In this document: in pieces, positions 49,140 to 59,346 of the stretch
Layout of the letters: every line of letters starts with the position of its first letter
Position numbering within the stretch: position 1 is the first letter of the stretch
Assembly: GCA_031401035.1 (NCBI GenBank)
Contig: JANNRA010000150.1
Span: 20,533 to 84,532, forward strand
Reading direction: 5' to 3'
DNA from: JANNRA01 sp031401035
GTDB lineage: Bacteria; Desulfobacterota; Binatia; HRBIN30; CADEER01
Length of the DNA: 64,000 bases
Notes under the pieces: model-generated
Seen by the model: the letters and a program-made list of their open reading frames with translations, nothing else
What the model was told of the DNA's origin: nothing
Databases searched by the model: none
Program-made: the position numbers and the translations under genes

Positions 49140-51548
49140 TCACAGACCGCGCGGTCGCGTGCCGATGACGCCCGCGGATGCGAGCCCGCGCATCTCCACC
49201 GCCGAGAGTCCGAGCATTCCGGACAGGACGCGATCATTGTCGCGGCCGACCGTCGGCGCGGGGGTGCGCAGCCAGCGCTCGACGCTGGCGAAGCGGAACG
49301 GCCATGCCGGCAAGGGCAGGGCGCCGACGACCGGGTGCTCGAGGGCTTCGAAATATCCCCGCGCGCGCAGCTGTGGGTTGGTCTGTAGCAGCCGGCACGG
49401 ATCCGCGACCTCGGAGGCCGGGATGCCGAGCCGGCGCAGCTCGGACACCAGCTCGGCCCGCTCGCGCCCGCGTGTCCACTCGCGCAGCCGCATGTCGATC
49501 ACGTCGTGCGCCGCGCGGCGCCCCGCGCGGGTCTCGAGCGCCGTATCCATCGCCCACGGCGGGTTGCCGAGCGCCGCGCGCAGGGCGCGCCACTGCGCGT
49601 CATCGGCCACCGACAGCGCCAGCCATGTTTCCATGCCGGGCTGCCCACCGGCGCAGGGATAGAGGCCCTGTGGCGCGGCCAGCGGCGAGCGGTTGCCGTC
49701 GCGCTGCATCAACCTGCCGTAGGCGGTCCACTCGACCACCTGCTCGGCGGCGACGTTGAGCGCGCTCTCGACCATCGTGCTCTCGACGTGGTGGCCGCGT
49801 CCCGAGGCAGCGCGCTGCATGAGCGCGACGAGGATGGCGAAGGCGGCGTGCGCACCGGCCAGTGGGTCACACGGGCAGCGCGGAATGCGCGGCTGATCGT
49901 CGCGGTGCCCGGTCGTCCAGGCGAGCCCCGAGAGCTGCTCCATCGTCTGGGCGAAGCCGGTGTGGTCACGCCACGGGCCCGAGAGGCCGAAGGCCGGCAT
50001 GCGCACGAGGATGGCGGTCGGATTCAGCTCCTGGATACGCTGCCAGCCGAGTCCGAAGTTACCGAGCACCCGCGGCGTGAAGTTCTCGACCACCACATCC
50101 GAGCGGCGGATCAGGCGCTCCAGCAGCTCGCGCCCCGTCGCCTGGTCGAGGTCGAGCGTGATGCCGAGCTTGTTGCTGTTCGCCTGCAGAAAATGCGGGC
50201 ATGCCTCCCACCACTGCTCATAGCTGGCGGCCATCAGGCCGCCGACCATGCGCATGCCGTCGGGACGGCCGACCGATTCGACGTGGATGACCTCGGCGCC
50301 GAAGGTCGCCAGGGCGTGCGTCGCCGCCGGCCCGGCCCACCAGGCGGTAAGATCCAAGACTCGCAGCCCCGTCAGAGGCAGCGCCTCGTCCGCTGCGCTG
50401 CCGCGATCGGCCGGCGCCGGCGCGACGCGGGCGGCGTCGGTGTGCTCGCCCAGGCGCGGCGCCGGTCGCGGCGCCGGCGGGTCGGCGTCGTCGATCCGGT
50501 AGGGCCGGCGCGGCTGCCGGAAGCGCCCGTTCGCGCTCGCCACGAAGACGCCGCGTGCCACCAGCTGCTCGTGCCGCGGCAGGGTCTCGCCGTTGCCGAT
50601 CGGGGCGACCGGAATACGCAGCAGCGCGGCGCGCTCGATGATCTCCGCCGTCGTATGCGTCGTGGTCCAGCCGCGGACGATCGCGTTCCACTCGTCGAAG
50701 CGCATCATGCGCCCGGCGACCTGGGCGAGCATCTCGTCGGCCTGCAGATCCGGGCGCTCGATCAGCAGCAGGAAGTCGAGGAACTGCTGGCGGGAATTGG
50801 TGCAGAAGCCGACGTAGCCATCGACCGTCGGCTCGATCGACGGCGTCTCCACCGTCGGGGCGAGAAACGCAACCTGGGGATCGTCCGGCGATCCGTTCAT
50901 CAGCCGGTTCATCGACTCGGAGAACTGCGTGAACACGAGGTTGGCGGTCTCGAGAAGCGACAGGTCGATGAGTTCCCCCCGCCCGGTCGCGCGCGCCCGC
51001 AACAGGGCCGGCAGCGCCGCCACGGCTCCGTACACGCCCGCCCCCCACTCGGCGATGCGGCCGCCGGCCTGGAAGGGCTCCTGCCCCATCACCCCGCGCA
51101 TCCCGATCGACCCCGACTCCGCCTGCAGGGTGAACTCGGTGGCGCGGCGGTCGGCCCACGGCCCGCGCAGGCCGTAGGGGGTGATTGAGAGGACGACGAG
51201 GGTCGGATGGTCGGTCCGCAACCGATCGGCATCCAGTCGGGCCGGCGCGTCCGACTCGAGGCCGTGCGCTTCGATGACGACATCGGCCGCGGCGAGGAGC
51301 GCGGCGACGTGCGGGTCACTGGGCGCCCCGACGACGGACTGTTTGCCGGCATGCAGATAGGTGAACAGCGCCGAGTCCTCGCCGCCCAGCTCGGCGCCGG
51401 TCGCCGACCAGCGGCGCAGCGAGTCGCCCTGCCGCGACTCGAGCTTGACCACCTCGGCGCCCGCATCGATGAAGAGCTTGCCGCAGTAGGGACCGGCGAT
51501 CTGATCCGCGCATTCGACGACGCGCACGCCCGCCAGGCCGGTCTCCAT
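49140..51548 (-). CDS. Tandem-fused CaiB/BaiF (class III) CoA-transferase
   Basis: 802 residues, about twice the usual length: two complete CaiB/BaiF copies (about 1-380 and 405-802). Repeated signatures are L-A-G-V-R-V-V-E ... G-P-Y-C-G and L-T-G-L-R-V-L-D ... A-G-P-A-A, then F-x-x-x-A-E-S-G/F-A-Q-T-M-E-Q and D-L-S-L-L-E-T/S-T-M-V-E. Predicted to activate the substrate acid by CoA transfer from a CoA donor. Second gene of the minus operon, 18 nt after the dioxygenase. A GGAGG lies before ATG 51548. Confidence 0.88.
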   Translation of the reverse strand: METGLAGVRVVECADQIAGPYCGKLFIDAGAEVVKLESRQGDSLRRWSATGAELGGEDSALFTYLHAGKQSVVGAPSDPHVAALLAAADVVIEAHGLESDAPARLDADRLRTDHPTLVVLSITPYGLRGPWADRRATEFTLQAESGSIGMRGVMGQEPFQAGGRIAEWGAGVYGAVAALPALLRARATGRGELIDLSLLETANLVFTQFSESMNRLMNGSPDDPQVAFLAPTVETPSIEPTVDGYVGFCTNSRQQFLDFLLLIERPDLQADEMLAQVAGRMMRFDEWNAIVRGWTTTHTTAEIIERAALLRIPVAPIGNGETLPRHEQLVARGVFVASANGRFRQPRRPYRIDDADPPAPRPAPRLGEHTDAARVAPAPADRGSAADEALPLTGLRVLDLTAWWAGPAATHALATFGAEVIHVESVGRPDGMRMVGGLMAASYEQWWEACPHFLQANSNKLGITLDLDQATGRELLERLIRRSDVVVENFTPRVLGNFGLGWQRIQELNPTAILVRMPAFGLSGPWRDHTGFAQTMEQLSGLAWTTGHRDDQPRIPRCPCDPLAGAHAAFAILVALMQRAASGRGHHVESTMVESALNVAAEQVVEWTAYGRLMQRDGNRSPLAAPQGLYPCAGGQPGMETWLALSVADDAQWRALRAALGNPPWAMDTALETRAGRRAAHDVIDMRLREWTRGRERAELVSELRRLGIPASEVADPCRLLQTNPQLRARGYFEALEHPVVGALPLPAWPFRFASVERWLRTPAPTVGRDNDRVLSGMLGLSAVEMRGLASAGVIGTRPRGL

Positions 51549-51565
51549 CCGCGCGTCGCCTCCGG

Positions 51566-52414
51566 TCACGCCAGCAGCCGCTTCGGATCTCGGCCATCGA
51601 CGAATCCGATGAAGGGAAAGAGCATGCTGTAGCCGAGCATCGCCTGGATCGTCTCGCTGCACAGCCTGGCCCGATCCCTGGAGATCGCCAGACTGTAGTT
51701 CTCCTGCTGGCGCGCCCACGGCTCGCAGTACTGCGCCGTCGCGGCCATGCGCGTCGCGCCGCTGCGATTGGCGCCCGCCCCGTGCCACAGGGTCCCGAGG
51801 AAGAACACCACCGACCCGGCCGGCATCACTGCCTGGACGAGCGCCTGTCGGTCGCCGTCGGTCGGCGCCTGCGCTCCCCGCAGATGGCTCAGCGGCAGCA
51901 CCAGGGTGGCGCCGTTCTCCGCCGTGAAGTCGTCGATCGCCCAGATGGTGGCGGCACTGACGGCGGGCCGTGGACGCGCGAGGGGATAGAACCCGTCGTC
52001 GTGGTGCAGGGGCTGCGGCACCTCGCCGGGATGGATGTCGATGACCTGCAGCTGTGACAGGAGAAAGTTCGCCATCAGGATGCGGTCCAGCAACGACAGG
52101 ATGAGCGGGTGCTCGACCAGTGGGTTGCAGGCGAGCGTCTTCTCGATGACCGCATAGATGCGACGCGTCTTGTGCCCCTCGATCTCGTTGCGCCCGTCGT
52201 GCTGCAGGAACGGCCGTGCCGCGTCCCCGATGGCCGCCATCGTCTCGCGCGGCACCAGCTCCGGGATGATGACGTAGCCCCGCTCCTGCACCTCGGCGAG
52301 GAGCGCCGCGACGCGCGCCTCGTCGACGCCCTGGCGCGGCGCCACGCTGGCGCCCGAGGCGCGAAGCGCGTCGAGCGGGGTGCCATCGGCATTGACGTAG
52401 GTTCGCTCCCGCAT
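51566..52414 (-). CDS. Phytanoyl-CoA dioxygenase family protein (Fe(II)/2OG)
   Basis: 282 residues of PhyH fold. The iron triad appears as H-H-D-D (H-x-D, about residues 138-141) and the distal His in L-W-H-G-A-G-A-N-R-S-G, followed by the 2-oxoglutarate Arg-type position. Would hydroxylate an aliphatic position. Sits between the P450 (24 nt) and the CoA-transferase, so it likely works on the same substrate. Confidence 0.88.
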   Translation of the reverse strand: MRERTYVNADGTPLDALRASGASVAPRQGVDEARVAALLAEVQERGYVIIPELVPRETMAAIGDAARPFLQHDGRNEIEGHKTRRIYAVIEKTLACNPLVEHPLILSLLDRILMANFLLSQLQVIDIHPGEVPQPLHHDDGFYPLARPRPAVSAATIWAIDDFTAENGATLVLPLSHLRGAQAPTDGDRQALVQAVMPAGSVVFFLGTLWHGAGANRSGATRMAATAQYCEPWARQQENYSLAISRDRARLCSETIQAMLGYSMLFPFIGFVDGRDPKRLLA

Positions 52415-52438
52415 GGCGCAGGCCCTCGTCCCCGCCGC

Positions 52439-53698
52439 CTACGAGAGGCGGACCGGAACCTCCTTCGGGGCGACGAGAATCGGACTGTAGATGCCCAGCG
52501 CACTGTAGGTCGGCGGACCCAGCAGCTCGATGCGGCGGGTGCGCCGCAGCAGCTCTTCGAAGAGAATGGCGATCTCGCGGCGCGCCAGATTCGCGCCGAG
52601 GCAGAAGTGTGGCCCGCCGCCGCCGAAGGCGAGGTGCTCGTTCGGCCGCCGGCGAATATCGAAGCGGAAGGGGTCAGCGAAGACGTCCTCGTCGCGGTTG
52701 GCCGAGGGGTACCAGAGCGTCACGCGGTCCCCGGCGGCGATGCGCACGCCGCGGATCTCCGTGTCGCGGGTGGCGCGGCGCGCGAAGTAGGACACTGGCG
52801 AAGACCAGCGCAGGATCTCCTCCACCGCGGCGTCGAGCGCGGTCGGGTCCTGGCGCAGCGTCTCGAGCTGCTCCGGATGCTCGACGAGCGCCATCAGCCC
52901 GCTGGCGATGGCGTTGCGGGTCGTCTCGCTCCCGGCGACGGTGAGCACGAGGAAGAAGAGATCGAGCTCCATGTCGCCGAGGCGGGTGCGGCCACCGTCG
53001 TCGGTGTCGATCTCGACCGTCGAGAGGATCGTCCAGACGTCGTCCTGCGGCTGGGCGCGCTTCGCCTCGCCGAGCGTCCGCGCGTACTGGAACATCTCGG
53101 CCTGGATCGCCATCTGCTGCTCCGGGGACCGCTCGGCGTCCGCATCCCCGGCCGACACGAAGTCGTTCGTCAGCGTGAACAGCCGGCGCCGATCCTCCAC
53201 GGGGATCCCGACGATGTCGGCGATCACGTGCATCGGCAACTGGTAGGCGACGTCGGCAACGAAGTTGCATGTGCCGCGCGCCAGCGCCTCGTCGACGACC
53301 ACCGCCGCCCAGCGCCGCATCTGCTCCTCGAGACGCCCGACCATGCGCGGCGTGAAGCCGGCGCTGATCAGCCGCCGCTGCCGGGTATGCTCGCGGCCGT
53401 CCATGCTGACGAGCATCGTGCCGCGCATCTCCGGCCGGTGCGCCAGCGACGGGCCGTCGAGGGCGCTGAAGAGCTGCGTATCGCGGTTCGCGGCCTGGAC
53501 ATCGCCGTAGCGCGACAGCACCCAGAAGCCCGCATCCTCGCCGAGGAACTGCCGCGGAGCGGCCTGCCACCAGACCGGCGATTCGCGCCGCAGGCGTGTG
53601 AAGACCGCGTGGGGAAAGCCGTTGCGGTACAGACCGGCCTCGCTCAGGTCGAGGGCCGTGCGGTCGGTCCGGGGCGGTTCGGCGTGCGCATCGCTCAT
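52439..53698 (-). CDS. Cytochrome P450 of the catabolic operon
   Basis: 419 residues. I-helix V-A-G-S-E-T-T-R, K-helix E-E-I-L-R-W, R-P-N-E-H-L-A-F-G-G-G-G-P-H-F-C-L-G-A-N heme loop. Distinct from the P450 at 14.9 kb (about 40 % similar by eye, not a recent duplicate). First gene of the seven-gene minus-strand operon; the start codon lies 89 nt from the divergent TetR gene, with a palindrome between. Confidence 0.92.
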   Translation of the reverse strand: MSDAHAEPPRTDRTALDLSEAGLYRNGFPHAVFTRLRRESPVWWQAAPRQFLGEDAGFWVLSRYGDVQAANRDTQLFSALDGPSLAHRPEMRGTMLVSMDGREHTRQRRLISAGFTPRMVGRLEEQMRRWAAVVVDEALARGTCNFVADVAYQLPMHVIADIVGIPVEDRRRLFTLTNDFVSAGDADAERSPEQQMAIQAEMFQYARTLGEAKRAQPQDDVWTILSTVEIDTDDGGRTRLGDMELDLFFLVLTVAGSETTRNAIASGLMALVEHPEQLETLRQDPTALDAAVEEILRWSSPVSYFARRATRDTEIRGVRIAAGDRVTLWYPSANRDEDVFADPFRFDIRRRPNEHLAFGGGGPHFCLGANLARREIAILFEELLRRTRRIELLGPPTYSALGIYSPILVAPKEVPVRLS

Positions 53699-53756
53699 GG
53701 GGAATGTCCCGTGACGGGATCGTCAGCTCGATCGCGCCAGCACCACTCTCTTGCCA

Positions 53757-53775
53757 TGAACTGAAAACTGGTTCA
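53757..53775. promoter_or_regulatory. Operator candidate in the catabolic divergon
   Basis: TGAAC (53757-53761) and GTTCA (53771-53775) are inverted arms 9 nt apart, with imperfect symmetry inside. Only 89 nt separate the P450 start and the TetR start, so one site could control both operons. Confidence 0.45.
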
Positions 53776-53787
53776 AGATTCAGGGCA

Positions 53788-54528
53788 ATGTCGAGGCGCG
53801 GATCCGAACCCTCCATGCCGCCGCGCGGGCGATCCGGCTACGCCAAATCGGTCGACACGCGCGCCAGGATCATCGCCGCGGCACTCGAGGAGGCCAGTGA
53901 TTCCGGCATCCACGAGACCTCGCTCGCCGCGATCGCGGCGCGCGCCGGCGTCGCGATCGGCAGCCTCAACTACCATTTCGGCTCCCGTGAAGGGCTGCTG
54001 CGCGAGCTGATGAGCGCGATGACCGCCGACCTGATGGTGCGTCTGCACGCCGTCGATGCGAACGAGGACGCGGACTTCTTCGCCCGCGAGCGCGCCAGCA
54101 TGCTGGTGTACCTCGACCACCTGCGCGCCAATCCCGCCTATCTGCGGCTCGCCGGCGAGATCGAGCTGCACGAACCCGAACTGTACCGGCTGGCGGTCGC
54201 CGACTGGCGCGAGCGCATCACGGCACGCATTCGCGCCGGCATCGCCCGCGGCGACCTGCGTCGCATGGACGACGCCGAGATCGCAGCGCACGCGTACTTC
54301 ATACTCGGGGCAAGCCAGTTCCTCGATCACCGCGTGCGGCGCCATGGCCACCCGTACCCCGCCGACGAGGCGGTGGTCGATGCCTATCTGGCGCTCCTGC
54401 GCGGCGGCCTCGGCCGACAACCCGCGCGGGCCCGCCGGCCGCGGGCGGCCTCCGGGTCGGCCGGTCCGTCGGCGCGCGAGCTCGGTCGCGCGCCGCGGCC
54501 CGCGCGGCCGAGAAGTGCGAGGCGATGA
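53788..54528 (+). CDS. TetR-family regulator of the catabolic divergon
   Basis: 246 residues. HTH block A-R-I-I-A-A-A-L-E-E-A-S-D-S-G-I-H-E-T-S-L-A-A-I-A-A-R-A-G-V-A-I-G-S-L-N-Y-H-F. The C-terminal 40 residues are Arg/Ala/Pro-rich and look unstructured. ATG 53788 preferred over the open frame from 53704. The next gene (BVMO) starts one base after its stop, so the regulator is cotranscribed with the plus-strand enzymes it probably controls. Confidence 0.85.
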   Translation: MSRRGSEPSMPPRGRSGYAKSVDTRARIIAAALEEASDSGIHETSLAAIAARAGVAIGSLNYHFGSREGLLRELMSAMTADLMVRLHAVDANEDADFFARERASMLVYLDHLRANPAYLRLAGEIELHEPELYRLAVADWRERITARIRAGIARGDLRRMDDAEIAAHAYFILGASQFLDHRVRRHGHPYPADEAVVDAYLALLRGGLGRQPARARRPRAASGSAGPSARELGRAPRPARPRSARR

Positions 54529-54529
54529 C

Positions 54530-56335
<1,806 letters not shown>

Positions 56336-56358
56336 TACGCCGTCAGAGAGGAGACGCG

Positions 56359-56823
56359 ATGTCGGGATACAGCGTCGATGTCGATCGCTACAAGTGGCGC
56401 GAGGTGACCGGTGAACCCGGGCAGGCGTTCCTCATCCGTCACGACTACACCATTCTCGATTACGATGCGGCGGCCGGCACGCTGAACATGCTCGTGCGCT
56501 GGCGGGACGACGGCGGGCACTGTCCGATCCATCGCCACACCTCGACCACCAGCGTGCTCGTGCTCGCGGGAGAGCAACACCTGTGGGACCTGCATCCGGA
56601 CGGCAGGCGCGGTGCGCATCGGGTGCGGCGCGCCGGCGACCATGCGCTCACCGTCGGCGAGGCCCTGCCGCATCTCGAACGCGGCGGCCCGCAGGGCGGC
56701 GTCGTCTTCTTCGGCAATCACTCCCCGGACGGTCGTCTGTACGAGGTCTTCGACGACGGCATGAATCTCGTCATGGAGATCACCATGGAGTTGCTGGTGG
56801 CCGACTGGAAGGCCAACACCTGA
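56359..56823 (+). CDS. Cupin-domain protein
   Basis: 154 residues from ATG 56359 (AGAGGAGA upstream). Cupin motif with C-P-I-H-R-H-T-S-T-T-S-V-L-V-L-A-G-E (metal His pair plus Glu) and a second strand block G-G-V-V-F-F-G-N-H. Small single-domain cupin of unknown reaction; could be a dioxygenase, isomerase or sensor. Between BVMO and acyl-CoA dehydrogenase genes. Confidence 0.75.
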   Translation: MSGYSVDVDRYKWREVTGEPGQAFLIRHDYTILDYDAAAGTLNMLVRWRDDGGHCPIHRHTSTTSVLVLAGEQHLWDLHPDGRRGAHRVRRAGDHALTVGEALPHLERGGPQGGVVFFGNHSPDGRLYEVFDDGMNLVMEITMELLVADWKANT

Positions 56824-56835
56824 CGGGGGCAGCGG

Positions 56836-58011
56836 ATGGAGCTCGAGTTCACTACCGAGCAGCGCCGTTTCCGAGACGAGCTGCGCGCCTATCTCGACAA
56901 GATGATGACCGAGGCCCTGCGCCGCGAGGTCGCCGGCGGCTTCGAGGGCGGCGGTCCGGAGTTTCGCCGGGCGATGCAGCAGATGGGCCGCGACGGCTTG
57001 CTCGGCATCAACTGGCCGACGCAGGATGGCGGGCAGGAGCGCTCCGCCATCGAGCAGTTCATTTTCGCGGACGAGGTCCAGGCCGTCGGCTTCCCGCTGC
57101 CCTTCCTGACCCTCAACACGATCGGCCCGATCCTGAGCAAATACGGCAGCGAAGGGCAGCGACGGTTTTTCCTGCCCAGGATCCTGGCCGGTGAGATCTT
57201 CTTCTCCGTCGGCTACTCCGAGGCCGATGCCGGCACCGACCTGGCGGCGCTGAAGACGCGCGCCGTACGCGACGGCGACGCGTGGGTCATCAGCGGCCAG
57301 AAGATGTGGACGAGCCTGGCGGAATACGCCGACTACATCTGGCTCGCCGCCCGCACCGACGCCGCGGCCGAGAAGCACAGCGGCATCTCGATGTTCCTCG
57401 TGCCGACGTCGGCGCCGAGCTTCTCCCGGCAGCCGATCCGCACCGTCGGCGGCGTCGCCACCAACGCCACGTTCTACGACGATGTGCGCGTGCCCGCTGA
57501 GAACCTCATCGGCGGCGAGAACAACGGTTGGCGCCTGATCACCAAACAGCTCAATTGCGAGCGCATCTCGGTCATGACCGTCGGACTCCTGCGTCGCAAT
57601 CTCGAGGCGGTGACGGAGTGGGCGCGGGCGACGACCGTCGACGGACGCCGCGTCATCGACACCCCCTGGGTGCAGCAGAACCTCGCCCGCATCTACGCCA
57701 AGGCTCAGGTCCTGCGACTGATGAACTGGAAGCAGGCCTGGGCGGCCGCGACGGGCCTACCCAACATGGCCGATTCCTCGTCGATCAAGGTCTACGGCAG
57801 CGAGCTGAACATCGAGGCCTATCGGGCGCTGCTGGAAGTGACCGGCGCGGCGGGCGTGCTCACCGGCGGCAGCCCGGGCGCCGTGCTGCAGGGTCGGATC
57901 GAATCCTCTTATCGCAACGGCCTGATCCTCACCTTTGGGGCCGGCACGAACGAGATCCAACGCGACATCATCGCCATGGCCGGCATGGGCCTGCCGCACT
58001 ACAAGTACTGA
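56836..58011 (+). CDS. Acyl-CoA dehydrogenase, subunit 1 (ChsE1/E2-like pair)
   Basis: 391 residues, ACAD fold: L-L-G-I-N-W-P, V-G-Y-S-E-A-D-A-G-T-D-L-A-A-L, K-M-W-T-S, and C-terminal F-G-A-G-T-N-E-I-Q-R-D-I-I-A. Followed after 4 nt by a second, shorter acyl-CoA dehydrogenase. Adjacent unequal pairs form alpha2beta2 enzymes for steroid and related side chains in actinobacteria (ChsE). 12 nt after the cupin. Confidence 0.92.
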   Translation: MELEFTTEQRRFRDELRAYLDKMMTEALRREVAGGFEGGGPEFRRAMQQMGRDGLLGINWPTQDGGQERSAIEQFIFADEVQAVGFPLPFLTLNTIGPILSKYGSEGQRRFFLPRILAGEIFFSVGYSEADAGTDLAALKTRAVRDGDAWVISGQKMWTSLAEYADYIWLAARTDAAAEKHSGISMFLVPTSAPSFSRQPIRTVGGVATNATFYDDVRVPAENLIGGENNGWRLITKQLNCERISVMTVGLLRRNLEAVTEWARATTVDGRRVIDTPWVQQNLARIYAKAQVLRLMNWKQAWAAATGLPNMADSSSIKVYGSELNIEAYRALLEVTGAAGVLTGGSPGAVLQGRIESSYRNGLILTFGAGTNEIQRDIIAMAGMGLPHYKY

Positions 58012-58015
58012 GCGC

Positions 58016-59149
58016 ATGGATTTCGACTTCTGCGAAGAAGAGCGGGCCGTCGCCGACCTGGCGCGCACCATCCTCACCGACCAGGCGACCAACGACCGGC
58101 TGCGAGCGCTGGCGGCGAGCGGCGCGGACTACGACCGCGACCTGTGGCAGGCCCTGGCGCGGGCCGGCCTGCTCGGCACGGCGATCCCACAGGCGTTCGG
58201 CGGCGCCGACCTCGGCTTCCTGGCCCTCTGCCTGCTGCTCCGCGAAGTGGGGCGGAGCGTGGCGCCGGTGCCCGCCTTTGCCTCGCTCGTGCTCGCCGCG
58301 CTGCCGCTGGCGCAGTTCGGCACCGTCGCGCAGCAACAGGCGTGGCTGCCGTCGCTCGCCAGCGGGCAGCGGATCATGACTGGGGCGCTCGCCGAGTTCG
58401 CGTCGGCCAACCCCCTGAAGCCCGCGACGCGGGCCGACGTGTGCGGCGAGACGGTGCGCCTCAGCGGACTCAAGACCACCGTCCCCTACGCCGAACAGGC
58501 CTCGTACGTGCTCGTCCCAGCCCGCTGCAGCGATGGTACGATCGGGCTCTTCTTCGTCGATCCGCGCGGCGAGGGCGTGCACCTCACCGCCCAAACCACG
58601 TCGGACGGCCAGCCGCATGCACAACTCGAGCTGACCGACGCCCCGGTCCCCGTCGCCGCGCGCCTCGGGTCGCCGGGCGAGGGAGCCGGCGCCCTGCGCT
58701 GGCTGGTCCAGCGCGCCACCGCGGCGCGCTGCATGATGCAGCTCGGCGTGACCGAGCGCGCGCTGGAGATCACCGCGGAGTACGGCCACACGCGTATGCA
58801 GTTCGATCGCCCGCTGGGCAGCTTCCAGACGTTCCACCAGCGCGCCGCCGACGCCTACATCAACGTCGAGGCGGTTCGCCTGAGCGCCCTCGAAGCTACC
58901 TGGCGCCTGTCGCGCGGCCTCCCCGCCGACGAGCAGGTCGCGGTGGCGAAGTACTGGGCCGCCGAGGGCGGCCAGTCCGCTGCCTTTGCCTGTCAGCATC
59001 TGCATGGTGGCATCGGCATCGACGTCGAGTATCCGCTGCATCGCCATTTCACCTGGGCGATGCAGCTCGAACACGAGCTCGGCTCCGCCCGACACCACCT
59101 CGAGGCGCTCGGTCGAGCGATCGCGGTCGACGGGCTGCCGCCGGCATGA
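58016..59149 (+). CDS. Acyl-CoA dehydrogenase, subunit 2
   Basis: 377 residues. Shares the ACAD layout (L-L-G-T-A-I-P-Q-A-F-G-G-A-D, R-M-Q-F-D-R-P-L-G-S-F-Q-T, Q-H-L-H-G-G-I-G-I-D-V-E-Y-P-L-H-R) but is degenerate in the central FAD-binding segment, where the partner keeps S-E-A-D-A-G. This is the pattern of the second subunit in heterotetrameric ACADs. Last gene of the plus-strand operon. Confidence 0.9.
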   Translation: MDFDFCEEERAVADLARTILTDQATNDRLRALAASGADYDRDLWQALARAGLLGTAIPQAFGGADLGFLALCLLLREVGRSVAPVPAFASLVLAALPLAQFGTVAQQQAWLPSLASGQRIMTGALAEFASANPLKPATRADVCGETVRLSGLKTTVPYAEQASYVLVPARCSDGTIGLFFVDPRGEGVHLTAQTTSDGQPHAQLELTDAPVPVAARLGSPGEGAGALRWLVQRATAARCMMQLGVTERALEITAEYGHTRMQFDRPLGSFQTFHQRAADAYINVEAVRLSALEATWRLSRGLPADEQVAVAKYWAAEGGQSAAFACQHLHGGIGIDVEYPLHRHFTWAMQLEHELGSARHHLEALGRAIAVDGLPPA

Positions 59150-59268
59150 GCGGCGCGGTAGGTCCCTGAAGAGCGCCGCGACTCACCGCCGCGCCTGCGC
59201 CGCCGGCCTCATTGGCGGCCCACGTTGGGGGTGCGCCGCTTCGGGCTCTTGCGGACATTGGGTTCGGC

Positions 59269-59293
59269 ATTCTCCGCACAAAGTGCGGAGAAT
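59269..59293. promoter_or_regulatory. Palindromic operator O1 upstream of the Fic gene
   Basis: Arms ATTCTCCGCA (59269-59278) and TGCGGAGAAT (59284-59293) are perfect 10-bp inverted repeats with a 5-nt spacer. A near copy (O2) lies 53 nt downstream, with the promoter between them. Confidence 0.8.
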
Positions 59294-59295
59294 GG

Positions 59296-59346
59296 TTGCC
59301 GCCTCGGCAATGGCCGGCTATAATCTCCGCAAGGGATGCGGAGAAT
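59296..59346 (+). promoter_or_regulatory. Fic promoter with overlapping operator O2
   Basis: TTGCCG (59296-59301), 17-nt spacer, TATAAT (59319-59324): a strong sigma70-type promoter with start near 59331. O2, arms AATCTCCGCA (59322-59331) and TGCGGAGAAT (59337-59346), overlaps the -10, the start site and the ATG (59345). A bound protein would block both transcription and translation. Confidence 0.75.

Noticed and set aside
59336..59344. ATG at 59336 as the Fic start
   Set aside because: It leaves too little spacing to AAGGGA and adds M-R-R before the conserved M-Y-I start.
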